Assembly: GCF_012274265.1 (NCBI RefSeq)
Contig: NZ_JAANYY010000005.1
Coordinates: 310,001 to 374,000, forward strand
From: Sphingopyxis microcysteis
Lineage (GTDB): Bacteria; Pseudomonadota; Alphaproteobacteria; Sphingomonadales; Sphingomonadaceae
Length of the DNA: 64,000 nt
Direction: 5' to 3'
Shown here piece after piece: positions 19,005 through 28,522 of this stretch; positions within the stretch are counted from its first letter, which is position 1; each line of letters begins with the position of its first letter. The notes below the pieces were generated by a model. It was not told where the DNA came from. It did no database searches and was given only the letters and a program-made list of their open reading frames with translations. A program made the position numbers and the translations under genes.

Positions 19005-21746
19005 TCAGAACTTGCCGCGCAGCGTCACGCCATAGGTCCGCGGTTCGGCCAGGAACTGCGAGAAGATCTGGCGGCCGCCCGGATATTGCGGGTCGACGAA
19101 CGGCGCCGCCGTCGTCCCCGCCTGGAACGGCGAGTTGAAGGCGACCTGGGCGTAGTTTTTGTTGAAGATATTCTGCGCCCACAATTCGACGCCCCACTTC
19201 TCGTCGGGGCCGCGCAGGCCAAGGCGCGCGTTGAACAGCGCATAGCCATCCTGCGCCTTTTGCGGGAACAGGTCGGACCCGGTGTTATAATCACTGGTCA
19301 TGCGGCCATCGATATAGACCAGGCCGGTCAGCCCACTGCTGCCGATTTCGGGCGTCCAGGTCACGCTGCCGGTCGCGACCAGTTCGGGCGCGTTCGACAG
19401 ATTGTTGCCGGGCAGCTTGCGCAGCGCCGAATCGAGCGGCGTGCCATTTTTGGTGCCGACCAGGTCGCTCCGATATTTGGTGCGTGCATAGGTCAGGCCT
19501 GCCGCGACGCGGAAGTTGCGCGCCGGGACCAGCTGCGCCTCCAGCTCGAACCCCTGCGTGCGGACGCCGTAGGTGACATCGTCGGTCGCACAGGTGCCGG
19601 TGGCGTTGCTGAGGTCGGTATCGGCGCCGGGACCACCGACCAGATTGTCACAGCCGTTGATCGTCTGAACCAGGAACACGGTGCCGTTGAAGGTGTTCAG
19701 CTGGAAATTGCTGAAATCCGACCGGAAGGCCGACAGGCTCAAGCTGAACGGGCCGGTCGAATATTTGGCACCGATTTCATAGCTGTCGACCAGTTCGGGA
19801 TCGAACTGGAGATTGCCGACCAGCGCCTGTGCGCCGCCGACCGAGGCGAAGGAAACGACCGGCGGCTTCAGCGCCGAGCGGTCAAGGTTGAAGCCGCCCG
19901 CCTTATAACCGCGCGCAAAGCTGCCATAGACGAGCAGATCGTCGGTCGGCTTGTACGACAGGATCGCCGTGCCGGTCCATTCGTCCTCGCTACGGTCGTC
20001 GTTGATCGACACGCCGTTAAGTTCTGCGGTCGAATTGCCTTGGCAGGCCAGCCCGATCAGCCCTTGCGACACGGCCGCCAGCGCTGCAACGCCCGTGAAG
20101 CCGCCGACAAGCCCTTGTACCGTGGTACAGCCGGTGTTGTCGTTGCCGAAGGTGGCGTTGAACTTCTTCTTGTCGTTGGTGTAGCGCAGCCCCAGCGTCA
20201 GATCGAGGCGATCGGTGATGTGCACGATATTATGCGTGAACAACGCCCAGTTGTTGCCTTCCTGGAAATAACGATCGTTGGTCGTGCCGCGGTCGTTGAT
20301 GCTGTCGAGGACGTCGAACGCGGCGTAGATCGCCGGCGACGCCGCGCCAAAGGCTGCCGGACGCGCGGCGAGACAGCCGGGCGACGTTGGCGAATAGAGC
20401 CCGGCAAGACCGCCGCCCGAAATGATGCGGCAAGTGGCGAAGCGCCCGTACTGGCTCCCAAAACGCAGATTGTCGCGCACCGTCAGCTTTTCGTTGGCGT
20501 AAAAGCCGCCGACCAGCCAGTCGAGCGTTCCGTCGAACGCCTCGCCCTGCAGGCGCAATTCCTGCGTAAAGGTGTGGAACTGGCGATAGGCGTCATCGCT
20601 CGGGGCGCGATAGAGAATATCGACCGCGCCATAGTCGGTGTCCGACGCCTGGCTCGAACGATATTCGCGGTACGCGGTGATCGATGTCAGCGTCGCGCCG
20701 CCGAAATCATAGTCGATCTGGCCGGAGAAACCGTAATCCTTGGTCTGGCCCTCGAAGCTGCGCCCCGGGCTGACCGAGATCGCGCGGCCATAGCCCTGAT
20801 TGAACGCCGACAGCGGCTGCCCCAGGTCGCGCAGCACATTGATGATGTTGTTGCCGTTGGTCTGCAGCGGCGTCAGCGGCGTCGACGGGTTGTTGAGGTC
20901 GCCGATATACGGGTTCACGCTGTTGTCGACATAGGTCGCGGCGCAGCATTTTTCGTCGCGATAGGTGTAATCGGCGATCAGCCGGATCGACAGTGCGTCG
21001 GTCGGTTCGAACAGGATCTGGCCGCGCAGGAAATAACGGTCGCGGTCGTTGACGTCGGTGCTGTTCGTCGTGTCGCGATAGAAACCGTCGCGCTGGACAT
21101 AGACGCCGTCGAGGCGCGCTGCGATCGTTTCGCTGAGCGGGCCGGTGACGCTGCCGGTAAAGCGGAGGAAGTCATAATTACCATAGGTGATTTCGCCGTT
21201 GGCGCCGAAATCAAACTCGGGCTTTTTCGAATAGATGCTGATCAGGCCTGCCGACGAGTTGCGGCCGCCCAGCGTGCCCTGCGGCCCGCGCTGCACTTCG
21301 ACGCGGTCGATTTCGCCCAGTTCGTTGAGGCCGATCCCCGAACGCGAGCGGTAAACGCCGTCGATGAACACGGGAACCGAGCTTTCGAGCCCGGGGTTGT
21401 CGCCGACGGTGCCGATGCCGCGAATACGCGCCGAACCATTGGCTTCCGACCCGGTCGACGAGACGAGCAGCGACGGGGCGACCTGGTTCAGCTGGCGAAT
21501 GTCGTTGGCGCCGCTGTTCTGCAGCGTTTCGGCGTTCACCGCCGAAATCGCGACCGGCACGTCGGACAACAGCTGCGAGCGGCCCTGCGCGGTCACGATG
21601 ATCGGCGTGTCGTCGCTGTCATCGACGGTTTCGGCGGCGGGGGCGTCCTGCGCAAAGGCCGGCGCGGCGACGACGGCCATGGCGATCGACACACCCAGCG
21701 CCGTGGTGCGCATAAATCGGGCAGCACAAAGGGAAGATGATTTCAT
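19005..21746 (-). CDS. TonB-dependent receptor (paralogue 2)
   Basis: A 913-residue receptor. The start at 21746 is supported by a GAGAGGAG ribosome site. It has a signal peptide (cleavage near AFAQ), a TonB-box-like TPIIVTAQGR, a plug with VEVQRGPQGTLGGRNSSAGL, and a barrel ending in YGVTLRGKF. It shares the order and many segments with the neighbouring receptor, including RGIGTVGDNPGLESSV and FIDGVYRSRSG, pointing to tandem duplication followed by divergence mainly in the extracellular loops. It ends at a strong terminator, so the two receptors can be expressed separately. Confidence 0.93.
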   Translation of the reverse strand: MKSSSLCAARFMRTTALGVSIAMAVVAAPAFAQDAPAAETVDDSDDTPIIVTAQGRSQLLSDVPVAISAVNAETLQNSGANDIRQLNQVAPSLLVSSTGSEANGSARIRGIGTVGDNPGLESSVPVFIDGVYRSRSGIGLNELGEIDRVEVQRGPQGTLGGRNSSAGLISIYSKKPEFDFGANGEITYGNYDFLRFTGSVTGPLSETIAARLDGVYVQRDGFYRDTTNSTDVNDRDRYFLRGQILFEPTDALSIRLIADYTYRDEKCCAATYVDNSVNPYIGDLNNPSTPLTPLQTNGNNIINVLRDLGQPLSAFNQGYGRAISVSPGRSFEGQTKDYGFSGQIDYDFGGATLTSITAYREYRSSQASDTDYGAVDILYRAPSDDAYRQFHTFTQELRLQGEAFDGTLDWLVGGFYANEKLTVRDNLRFGSQYGRFATCRIISGGGLAGLYSPTSPGCLAARPAAFGAASPAIYAAFDVLDSINDRGTTNDRYFQEGNNWALFTHNIVHITDRLDLTLGLRYTNDKKKFNATFGNDNTGCTTVQGLVGGFTGVAALAAVSQGLIGLACQGNSTAELNGVSINDDRSEDEWTGTAILSYKPTDDLLVYGSFARGYKAGGFNLDRSALKPPVVSFASVGGAQALVGNLQFDPELVDSYEIGAKYSTGPFSLSLSAFRSDFSNFQLNTFNGTVFLVQTINGCDNLVGGPGADTDLSNATGTCATDDVTYGVRTQGFELEAQLVPARNFRVAAGLTYARTKYRSDLVGTKNGTPLDSALRKLPGNNLSNAPELVATGSVTWTPEIGSSGLTGLVYIDGRMTSDYNTGSDLFPQKAQDGYALFNARLGLRGPDEKWGVELWAQNIFNKNYAQVAFNSPFQAGTTAAPFVDPQYPGGRQIFSQFLAEPRTYGVTLRGKF

Positions 21747-21905
21747 GTCGGGCACTCCTCTCAACATTTCATTATTTTTGTTGCCGCGGGAACATAACTC
21801 AATTGCGTGTTCGATCCAGCGAAACGCCCGCATTTGCGTCGTTTTTGGCAGGGTGATGCTTTTTGGCCACAGCCAAAAAAGCGCCCGTTCGGTGATGTTT
21901 AGCGG

Positions 21906-22622
21906 CTAGTTTGCGCGTCGGATGCGGCTTGCCGTAGCGTCATCGCGCGTGCGGCCAGCGCAGGGGAAGCAAAGTTGGCGGTCCCCCGCCACCAGCATCG
22001 CGCGATAGGGTCCGACAAAATTTTCGGCGATCACCGGGTCGGTGACGGCGAGTCCGCCGGTCAGGGTGCCGAAGGCGGGCAGAATCAGGCGCCGGTCGTC
22101 GCCCGCGAAGCAGGGGCGCGACACATGGCGGCCACGGACGGTCAGCCGCAGCTTGGGGTGGAAATGCCCCGACACTTCGGGACGGGTGTCATGGGCTGCG
22201 CTCTGGTGCCGAAACACGATACCGTCGGCGACATGCTCGTCGGCGATCTCGCCGCCCCACGCGCCGCCGGTCAGCCCGTCATGGTTGCCCGCGATCCACA
22301 GGAGCTGCGTCGCGCTCGCCCGTTCACGCAGGCGCGCGGCGATTGCCGGGACGATGCGCGTGGCGGCATCGCGGTCGTGGAAGCTGTCGCCGAGGCACCA
22401 GATCGCGCGCGCGCCGGTTGCGCCCGCGAGCCGCGCCAGCCGGTCGAGCGTATCGTGGCTGTCATAGGGGGGCAGCGGCTGGCCCAGCGCCGCATACCAG
22501 CTGCCCTTTTCCAGGTGCAGGTCGGCGACGATCAACGCGCCGTGGCGCGGCCAGAACAGCGCGCGATCGGCCAGCATCTGAAAGGATTGACCGGCAAAGG
22601 AAAAGGGCGCGGCGGCGGACAT
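21906..22622 (-). CDS. pdeM: Ligase-associated metallophosphoesterase PdeM
   Basis: A 238-residue calcineurin-type phosphoesterase. All metal-binding blocks are present: VADLHLEKG, LGDSFHDRD, IAGNHD and SGHFHPKL. PdeM is a DNA-repair-associated nuclease usually encoded with a ligase, an exonuclease-like protein and an Lhr-type helicase. Here the helicase lies 1.3 kb upstream in the same orientation, with a protease gene between them; no ligase is in the window. The start ATG at 22622 gives the expected N-terminus. Confidence 0.9.
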   Translation of the reverse strand: MSAAAPFSFAGQSFQMLADRALFWPRHGALIVADLHLEKGSWYAALGQPLPPYDSHDTLDRLARLAGATGARAIWCLGDSFHDRDAATRIVPAIAARLRERASATQLLWIAGNHDGLTGGAWGGEIADEHVADGIVFRHQSAAHDTRPEVSGHFHPKLRLTVRGRHVSRPCFAGDDRRLILPAFGTLTGGLAVTDPVIAENFVGPYRAMLVAGDRQLCFPCAGRTRDDATASRIRRAN

Positions 22623-22650
22623 CGCGCCGCTATGGCAAAGCGATCCGGGT

Positions 22651-23721
22651 CTAGCTACCCCGCGCGGGCATATTCGCGGCAAAGCGTTGTCCGGTTTGCC
22701 GGGTCGCCCCGTCGGGCAGGTCGAACACGACACGCCGGTTCGGGAAATCGATCTCGACCCGGTCGAACAGCGACAGGCTGTCCATGCCGAGCAGCAGCGC
22801 GGGCCGGTCGTGGAGGCCGAGGACGCGGAACGCCTGGCTGTCGGCAAAGCTGACGGGCAGGTCGTTGACGTCCATGCCGTTGATGACGATGCGCTTGATC
22901 GCGGTGCGCACCGCGGGGACGTCCTCACCTGTCACCGCGGTGAGCTCGGTCGCGTCAAAGGGCAGGCGGTTGGCGCGCCGTTCGGCGACGAGCCTCTGCA
23001 GCGCCATGTTGCCGACGCTGGTCTGCGCGCCGGTGTCGACGATCACGTCGATGCGTTTGCCGTGCAGCCGCGCGTCGGACAGGATCAGGCGCCCCGCCGA
23101 ATTGCGCGCGGTGACAACGATCGCGTCATCATCCTTGATCAGCGACGGGGCGCGGCGGCGCGTTTCCAGAATCTGCATCGATTCCTTGCGGAAATCGATC
23201 AGCACCCGGCGTTCCTCCAGCATGTCGACGCCGATCAGGCCCGCGGCGCCGATATGGCGACCGTGAAAGGCGGGCGCCTCGACCGATGCCAGATGCAGGT
23301 TCGACATTTGCAGCGCCGCGATGCGGAAACTGGGGACGGTCGCCGACCCGCCGATCGTCGCGAGCCGCAATTTGCCGCCCTCGGCAAGCCCGAGCCGCGC
23401 GGCGAGTTCGCGCGCGATGACCGTGCGCTCGGCGCCGGTATCGACCAGAAAGGCGAACGGGCCTTTGCCGCCAACCATGACCTGAACCGACATCCGCCGC
23501 GTCGCGTCAAGGTCGAACGGTTGGATGAAGGGGACGATTTCGCTTGTAGTGGCCGGTTCGATCAGCGCGTCGACCGCGTCGGCGGCGGTCGGCGGCGGGG
23601 TCGGGGCCGTGATGGCGGGCGGCGCGGCGGGGGGTGTTTGGCTGGCGCCGATCAGCACCGGCGCGGCGAGTATTGCCGTCCAGAACATCGACCGCCTGAA
23701 TAGGTGGGTCATCGCGGGCAT
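22651..23721 (-). CDS. Two-lobed retropepsin-like aspartyl protease, exported
   Basis: A 356-residue protein with an N-terminal signal sequence, then a Pro/Ala-rich linker (about 28-58). It has two aspartic-protease half-sites: VDTGAERTV (catalytic D94) and VDTGAQTSV (D229). Each lobe is followed by its own hydrophobic LLG/IGVDML-type strand. Bacterial retropepsins normally carry one lobe and form homodimers; here both lobes are in one chain, so an active site could form within a monomer. The predicted site is periplasmic. It is set between pdeM and the Lhr-type helicase on the same strand, but no functional tie to DNA repair is evident. Confidence 0.85.
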   Translation of the reverse strand: MPAMTHLFRRSMFWTAILAAPVLIGASQTPPAAPPAITAPTPPPTAADAVDALIEPATTSEIVPFIQPFDLDATRRMSVQVMVGGKGPFAFLVDTGAERTVIARELAARLGLAEGGKLRLATIGGSATVPSFRIAALQMSNLHLASVEAPAFHGRHIGAAGLIGVDMLEERRVLIDFRKESMQILETRRRAPSLIKDDDAIVVTARNSAGRLILSDARLHGKRIDVIVDTGAQTSVGNMALQRLVAERRANRLPFDATELTAVTGEDVPAVRTAIKRIVINGMDVNDLPVSFADSQAFRVLGLHDRPALLLGMDSLSLFDRVEIDFPNRRVVFDLPDGATRQTGQRFAANMPARGS

Positions 23722-23792
23722 CCTCTATATATTTTGCCGCAATCTACGCCTCATCCGGGCTGGCAGCAAGCGAAACGCCGAGGTGACATCTT

Positions 23793-23929
23793 ATCCTCCC
23801 TGTCGCGCAGCGATGGGGAGGGGGACCGCCGCCGCAGGCGGTGGTGGAGGGGCAACGAGGGCAGTGCAAAGCCCCTCCGTCAGCGGCCACGCCGCTGCCA
23901 CCTCCCCATGGCTCCGCCACAGGGAGGAG
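23793..23929. repeat. 137-bp nested palindromic repeat, copy A
   Basis: It begins ATCCTCCCTG and ends CAGGGAGGAG. The outer arms (CTCCCTG...GATGGGGAGG and CCTCCCCATGG...CAGGGAG) pair, as do inner GGTGGAGGGGC and GCCCCTCCGTC. The same element, also 137 bp but with a different inner segment, occurs at 32541-32677. This is a dispersed intergenic repeat. It lies between two co-oriented genes with no evident promoter function. Confidence 0.8.
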
Positions 23930-23932
23930 CGA

Positions 23933-26341
23933 TCAATCCGACCCCATCGCCTGATCCGCGAGCGTGTCGGCGAGCTCGCCGAGGAGCGCATCGTCGACGT
24001 CGGCGCCCGCGACGCTTTCGCGGCCGATCAACACCAGCACCGGGATCGCCAGCGGACTGATCCGCTCCAGCCTCTGGTGCAGCATCGTTCCCGCGGCGCG
24101 GTCGAGCAGGTCGCCAAGCCGTGCGACGTCGGTCAGCCGCTCGCGCGCGTCGGCCCATGCGGCCTCGAGCAGCAGATGGTCGGGTTCATATTTGCGCAGC
24201 ACATCAAAGATCAGGTCGGTCGAAAAGGTCACCTGCTTGCCGGTCTTGCGCTTGCCGGGATGCTGGCGCTCAATCAGCCCGCCGATCACCGCGACCTCGC
24301 GGAATGCCCGCTTGAGCAGGTGCGATCCCTCGACCCACTGGGCAAATTCATCCTCGAGGATCGCGGGGTCGAACAGCGCCGCCGGATCGGCGACCGGGTG
24401 CAGCGACCAGATCGCCAGCGCATAATCGGAGGCGACGAAGCCCAGCGGCTGCAGCCCGGCGCGCTCCATCCGCTTGGTGATCAGCATGCCCAGCGACTGG
24501 TGGGCGTTCCACCCTTCGAAGGGATAGGCGACCAGATAATGATTGCCCTCGTGCGGGAAGGTCTCGACGAGCAACTCGCCGGGTTGCGGAAGGACCGATC
24601 GCAGCGCCTGCATCTCCAGCCAGAAGCGCACATCGGCGGGGAAACGCTGCCAGCTCGCCGGGTCGGCGAGGAACCCGCGCACGCGGTCGGCGAGCCGCGT
24701 CGTCAGCGCCATGCGCGCGCCGACATAGGAAGGGATGCGCGCCGGTTTGCTCGTCGCACGGACAAGAATGTCGGTGTCGCGGATGCCCTCGACCTCAAGG
24801 CTGAGGCCGGCAAAGGCGAAAGTGTCGCCCGGCGACAGCGTGCTCGCGAAATATTCCTCGACCGTGCCGAGCCGCCGTCCGTTCCTGAACCGCACGTCGA
24901 GCGTCGGGGCATCGACGATGATCCCGGCGTTGAGCCGGTGCTGCGCCGCGAGCCGCGGATGCGCGATCCGCCAGCCACCCTGTCCGTCGGGGGCAAGGCG
25001 GCGGAAGCGGTCGTAGCTTTTGAGCGCATAGCCGCCATCGCGCACGAATCCGAGCAGGCGAGCGAACAGCGCGGCGTCGACCCATTGATAGGACGCGGCG
25101 CTGCGAATTTCGGCGAGCAGCGCATCCTCCCTAAACGGCGCGGCGCAGGCGAGCGCCATCACATGCTGCGCGAGCACGTCGAGAGCGCCGGGGCGAAAGC
25201 GGTCGGCGTCGCGTTCGCCCGCCTCGACTGCATCGAGCGCCGCCTGCGCTTCCAAATATTCGAAACGGTTGCCGGGGACGATCAGCGCCTTGCTCGGCTC
25301 GTCGAGCCGGTGGTTCGCGCGCCCGATACGCTGGAGCAGCCGCGACGACCCCTTGGGCGCCCCCATCTGGATCACGCAATCGACGTCGCCCCAGTCGAGC
25401 CCGAGGTCGAGGCTGGAGGTTGCCACCAGCGCGCGCAGCCGCCCCTCGGCCATTGCCGCCTCGGCGCGCTGGCGCGCTTCGCGGTCGAGGCTGCCGTGAT
25501 GGATCGCGATGGGGAGGCCGAGGTCGTTGACCTTCCACAGCTCCTGAAAGATCAGCTCGGCCAGCCCGCGCGTGTTGCAGAAGATGATCGTCGTGCGGTT
25601 CTTCGCGACCTCTTCCATCACCTGATGCACCGCATAGCGCCCCGAATGCCCCGACCAGGGCACCGCACCCTCGGGCAGCAGGATCGAAATGTCGGGATCG
25701 GCCCCCGCCTCGCCGGTGACGATGGTGACGCTTTCGTCCGCCGCCTCGGGCGCCAGCCATTCGGCATATTGCGGCGGATCGGCAATTGTTGCCGACAGCC
25801 CGACGCGGCGCATCGCGGGGGCGATCTGCTGCAACCGCGACAGCGAAAGGCTCAGCAAATCGCCGCGCTTGCCCGGCGCAAAGGCGTGGATCTCGTCGAT
25901 CACCACCGTCTTCAGGTCGGCAAACATCGCGAAGCTGTCGGGATAGGAGAGCAGAAGCGACAGCGATTCGGGAGTGGTGAGCAATATGTTCGGCGGCCGG
26001 CTGCGCTGCCGCGCCTTCTTGTCCGAACTGGTGTCGCCGCTGCGGCTCTCGACGCTGATGTCGAGCCCCATCTCGGCGATCGGACCGAGCAGATTGCGTT
26101 CGACGTCGGCGGCCAGCGCCTTGAGCGGCGACACATAGAGCGTGTGCAGCCGGTCGGAGGGATGCGCCGCGAGATCGACGAGGGTCGGCAGGAATCCCGC
26201 GAGAGTCTTCCCCGCCCCCGTCGCCGCGACCAGCAACGCATGCTCGCCCCGCTCCGCCGCGCCGAGCATATCCACCTGATGCCGCCGCAGCCGCCACCCG
26301 CGCGCGGCGAACCAGTCGGTGAAAGGAGCGGGGAGGGCCAT
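23933..26341 (-). CDS. Ligase-associated DEXH-box helicase (Lhr-like)
   Basis: An 802-residue superfamily 2 helicase. Motif I is TGAGKT (41-46), motif II DEIH in VVIDEIHAF, motif III SAT in VGLSATIAD, and the C-terminal RecA domain has LVATSSLDLGLDWGDVD and QRIGRANH. A long C-terminal Lhr-type region follows. Its length and sequence match the ligase-associated DNA damage response helicases (Lhr-Core-like) that accompany PdeM. It unwinds or remodels damaged DNA; the partner nuclease gene lies downstream on the same strand. The start at 26341 agrees with family N-termini. Confidence 0.92.
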   Translation of the reverse strand: MALPAPFTDWFAARGWRLRRHQVDMLGAAERGEHALLVAATGAGKTLAGFLPTLVDLAAHPSDRLHTLYVSPLKALAADVERNLLGPIAEMGLDISVESRSGDTSSDKKARQRSRPPNILLTTPESLSLLLSYPDSFAMFADLKTVVIDEIHAFAPGKRGDLLSLSLSRLQQIAPAMRRVGLSATIADPPQYAEWLAPEAADESVTIVTGEAGADPDISILLPEGAVPWSGHSGRYAVHQVMEEVAKNRTTIIFCNTRGLAELIFQELWKVNDLGLPIAIHHGSLDREARQRAEAAMAEGRLRALVATSSLDLGLDWGDVDCVIQMGAPKGSSRLLQRIGRANHRLDEPSKALIVPGNRFEYLEAQAALDAVEAGERDADRFRPGALDVLAQHVMALACAAPFREDALLAEIRSAASYQWVDAALFARLLGFVRDGGYALKSYDRFRRLAPDGQGGWRIAHPRLAAQHRLNAGIIVDAPTLDVRFRNGRRLGTVEEYFASTLSPGDTFAFAGLSLEVEGIRDTDILVRATSKPARIPSYVGARMALTTRLADRVRGFLADPASWQRFPADVRFWLEMQALRSVLPQPGELLVETFPHEGNHYLVAYPFEGWNAHQSLGMLITKRMERAGLQPLGFVASDYALAIWSLHPVADPAALFDPAILEDEFAQWVEGSHLLKRAFREVAVIGGLIERQHPGKRKTGKQVTFSTDLIFDVLRKYEPDHLLLEAAWADARERLTDVARLGDLLDRAAGTMLHQRLERISPLAIPVLVLIGRESVAGADVDDALLGELADTLADQAMGSD

Positions 26342-26463
26342 GGACAGGATGTGGCGTGCCTGAGGGTGAGGGGCAAGCTTTCTCGCCTCCGGCTCACGGA
26401 CCCTCTCTTTCGTCGTCACCCCGGACTTGAACGGTGATTGTCCCATTGGAACAACTATATGTT

Positions 26464-26481
26464 CCCCGGCTTTCGCCGGGG
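26464..26481. repeat. Short GC hairpin upstream of glutaminase
   Basis: CCCCGGC and GCCGGGG are separated by four bases (CCCCGGCTTTCGCCGGGG). It lies in the 229-bp gap between the divergent helicase and glutaminase genes, about 90 bp before the glutaminase start, and could influence its leader. Confidence 0.4.
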
Positions 26482-26570
26482 AGCAGCCGCTTGCTTGGCG
26501 CAAGTGGACAACGATGACGAAGGGGTTCAAATGGCTTCATTCCATCGCGCTCCTGCGGTACCCACCGTGC

Positions 26571-27500
26571 ATGACCGAAAACCTCCGCCAGCATATCGAC
26601 GAAGCCATGCAATTGGCGACCGCACAGCTCGGCAAGGGCCGTGTCGCTGACTATATTCCGGCGCTGGCCAAGGTCGATCCGAACAAGCTCGGCTTCGCGC
26701 TCGCGCTCCCCGACGGCAGCGTCCTCACCTCGGGCGACGCCGACGAAGCCTTCTCTATCCAGTCGGTGTCGAAGGTCTTCACGCTCGCGCTCGCGCTGCG
26801 CCGCGTCGGTAGCTCGCTATGGGACAGCGTCGGGCGCGAGCCGTCGGGCAGCGCCTTCAACTCGATCGTCCAGCTCGAAAATGAATCGGGCATCCCGCGC
26901 AACCCGCTGATCAACGCAGGGGCGATCGCCACGACCGATCGGCTGATCGACGGGCGGGACGGCGACACGGTGGCCGAAGAGATTGTCGAATTCATGCGCG
27001 CCCGCGCCGGCGATGACAGGGTCGAAATCGATTTCGACGTCGCTTTTTCCGAATCTGAAACCGGCGCGCGCAATCGCAGCTTGGCGCATTTCATGGACGC
27101 CTTCGGTAATCTGAAGCATCCGGTCGAAACCGTCGTCGGCGTCTATTTCCGCCAATGCGCGATTGCGATGTCGTGCCGCCAGCTCGCCCGCGCGGGACTG
27201 TTCCTCGCAATGGAGGGCCGCGACCCGCTGACCGGCGAGCAATTGATCGAGCCGCACCGCGCGCGACGCATCAACGCGATCATGATGCTCTGCGGACATT
27301 ATGACAATTCGGGCGAATTCGCCTTTCGCGTCGGCCTGCCGGGCAAGAGCGGCGTTGGCGGCGGCATCCTCTGCATCGCGCCGGGGCAGGGGTCGATCGC
27401 CGTCTGGTCGCCGGGGCTCAACGAGGCGGGAACCTCGCTGGCGGGCGCCGCGGCGCTCGAACATTTCGCCTATGCGGCGGGGTGGTCGGTGTTCGATTGA
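26571..27500 (+). CDS. glsA: Glutaminase
   Basis: A 309-residue serine-dependent glutaminase that converts glutamine to glutamate and ammonia. The beta-lactamase-like catalytic pair is in SIQSVSKVF (S65, K68). The EPSGSAFNS, NPLINAGAI, ESETGARNRSLAHFM and SGVGGGI blocks are all present. The length is typical (about 305-310). The ATG at 26571 is chosen by family length; the frame remains open further upstream without similarity. The end lies 22 bp from the convergent LysR gene. Confidence 0.96.
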   Translation: MTENLRQHIDEAMQLATAQLGKGRVADYIPALAKVDPNKLGFALALPDGSVLTSGDADEAFSIQSVSKVFTLALALRRVGSSLWDSVGREPSGSAFNSIVQLENESGIPRNPLINAGAIATTDRLIDGRDGDTVAEEIVEFMRARAGDDRVEIDFDVAFSESETGARNRSLAHFMDAFGNLKHPVETVVGVYFRQCAIAMSCRQLARAGLFLAMEGRDPLTGEQLIEPHRARRINAIMMLCGHYDNSGEFAFRVGLPGKSGVGGGILCIAPGQGSIAVWSPGLNEAGTSLAGAAALEHFAYAAGWSVFD

Positions 27501-27522
27501 TCGCGCCCGATCGCGGCGCGGC

Positions 27523-28404
27523 TCATTCGGCGCCGACGTCGAGCCCGAAAAATCGGGCTGCGATCGGTGTACACGGCTCGCCGCACAGCAGGTGGATCGC
27601 CATCGTCCAGTCGAACCCGGGCGGCAGGTCGACCAGCGCCACTCCCGCCGGTTTGATGCGTTTCAGGCTGGCCTGCACGATCGCAAAGCCCAGCCCGGCA
27701 TCGACCATTTCCAGCGCCGCAAGCGGGTCGGCGGCTTCATAGCGGACATCGGGGTCGAACCCTGCCGCCGCGCAGGCCGCGAAAAATTCGTCTTTGTGGC
27801 CAGCCGCAGCGGTGCCGGGCAAGGCGATGAACCGCGCCCCGCGCAGGTCGCGCGCGGTGGGTGCGGCGCGACCATATCGGTGCGCGGGTACGGCAAGTTT
27901 GAAGGACTCGCGGCAAATCGCCCGAGACGACACCCCGGCACCCAAAGCGGGGCGCGCGTGGGCAAAGCCGATATCGATCTCGCCCGAGCGAAGCTGACAC
28001 TCCTGTTCGGCGGATCGCAGTTTTTTGAGCATGATGTCGACGTCGGGTGCCACCATGCGGAACGCCCGCAGCCAGCGGGTCACGACCCCGGCATGGATGG
28101 CGCCCGGGACATAACCGATGACCAGCGCCCCCGCCGACCCCATCGCGATCGCGCGCGCCTGCTGTTCGACCCGCTCGCCATGCGCCAGCAAGGATCGGGC
28201 CTCGGCCAGAAACTGCCGCCCCGCAGCGGTCAGGCGAAGGCGCTTTTTCGCACGGTGGAACAGCGCGAGGCCCAGATCCGCCTCCAGGCTCTGGATCTGC
28301 CGACTGAGCGGCGATTGGGTCAGGTGCAGCCTTTCCGCAGCGCGTCCGACATTCTCTTCTTCGGCCACCGCGACAAAATAGCGCAGCCTTTGCAGATCGA
28401 GCAT
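27523..28404 (-). CDS. LysR-family transcriptional regulator
   Basis: A 293-residue LysR regulator. The winged helix-turn-helix is at the N-terminus (LRYFVAVAEEENVGRAAERLHLTQSPLSRQI, seen in pieces), and the co-inducer-binding domain follows. The N-terminus resembles the CatM/BenM-like subgroup (LRYFVAVAE, LTQSPLSRQI), which often senses aromatic acids, but this does not fix the ligand. It is divergent from the DUF6506 gene 119 bp away, a layout in which LysR proteins usually control the neighbour and themselves. Confidence 0.9.
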   Translation of the reverse strand: MLDLQRLRYFVAVAEEENVGRAAERLHLTQSPLSRQIQSLEADLGLALFHRAKKRLRLTAAGRQFLAEARSLLAHGERVEQQARAIAMGSAGALVIGYVPGAIHAGVVTRWLRAFRMVAPDVDIMLKKLRSAEQECQLRSGEIDIGFAHARPALGAGVSSRAICRESFKLAVPAHRYGRAAPTARDLRGARFIALPGTAAAGHKDEFFAACAAAGFDPDVRYEAADPLAALEMVDAGLGFAIVQASLKRIKPAGVALVDLPPGFDWTMAIHLLCGEPCTPIAARFFGLDVGAE

Positions 28405-28522
28405 CAGTCCTGTTCCGTCTCAACTTGGTCAAAAATGACATTGGACGCGACTATAGTCGCGCGCCATTCGGGTGTCGATTGGGGACCAGCCCTTGGCCCC
28501 GCGGATGGACAGGACAAAGACC

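Noticed and set aside
18927..21740. 937-codon frame antisense to the second TonB receptor
   Set aside because: Shadow of the receptor gene, which has all domain motifs, a ribosome site and a terminator.
23525..26437. 970-codon frame antisense to the helicase and protease
   Set aside because: It overlaps two well supported genes and its product has no recognisable domain; GC-driven.
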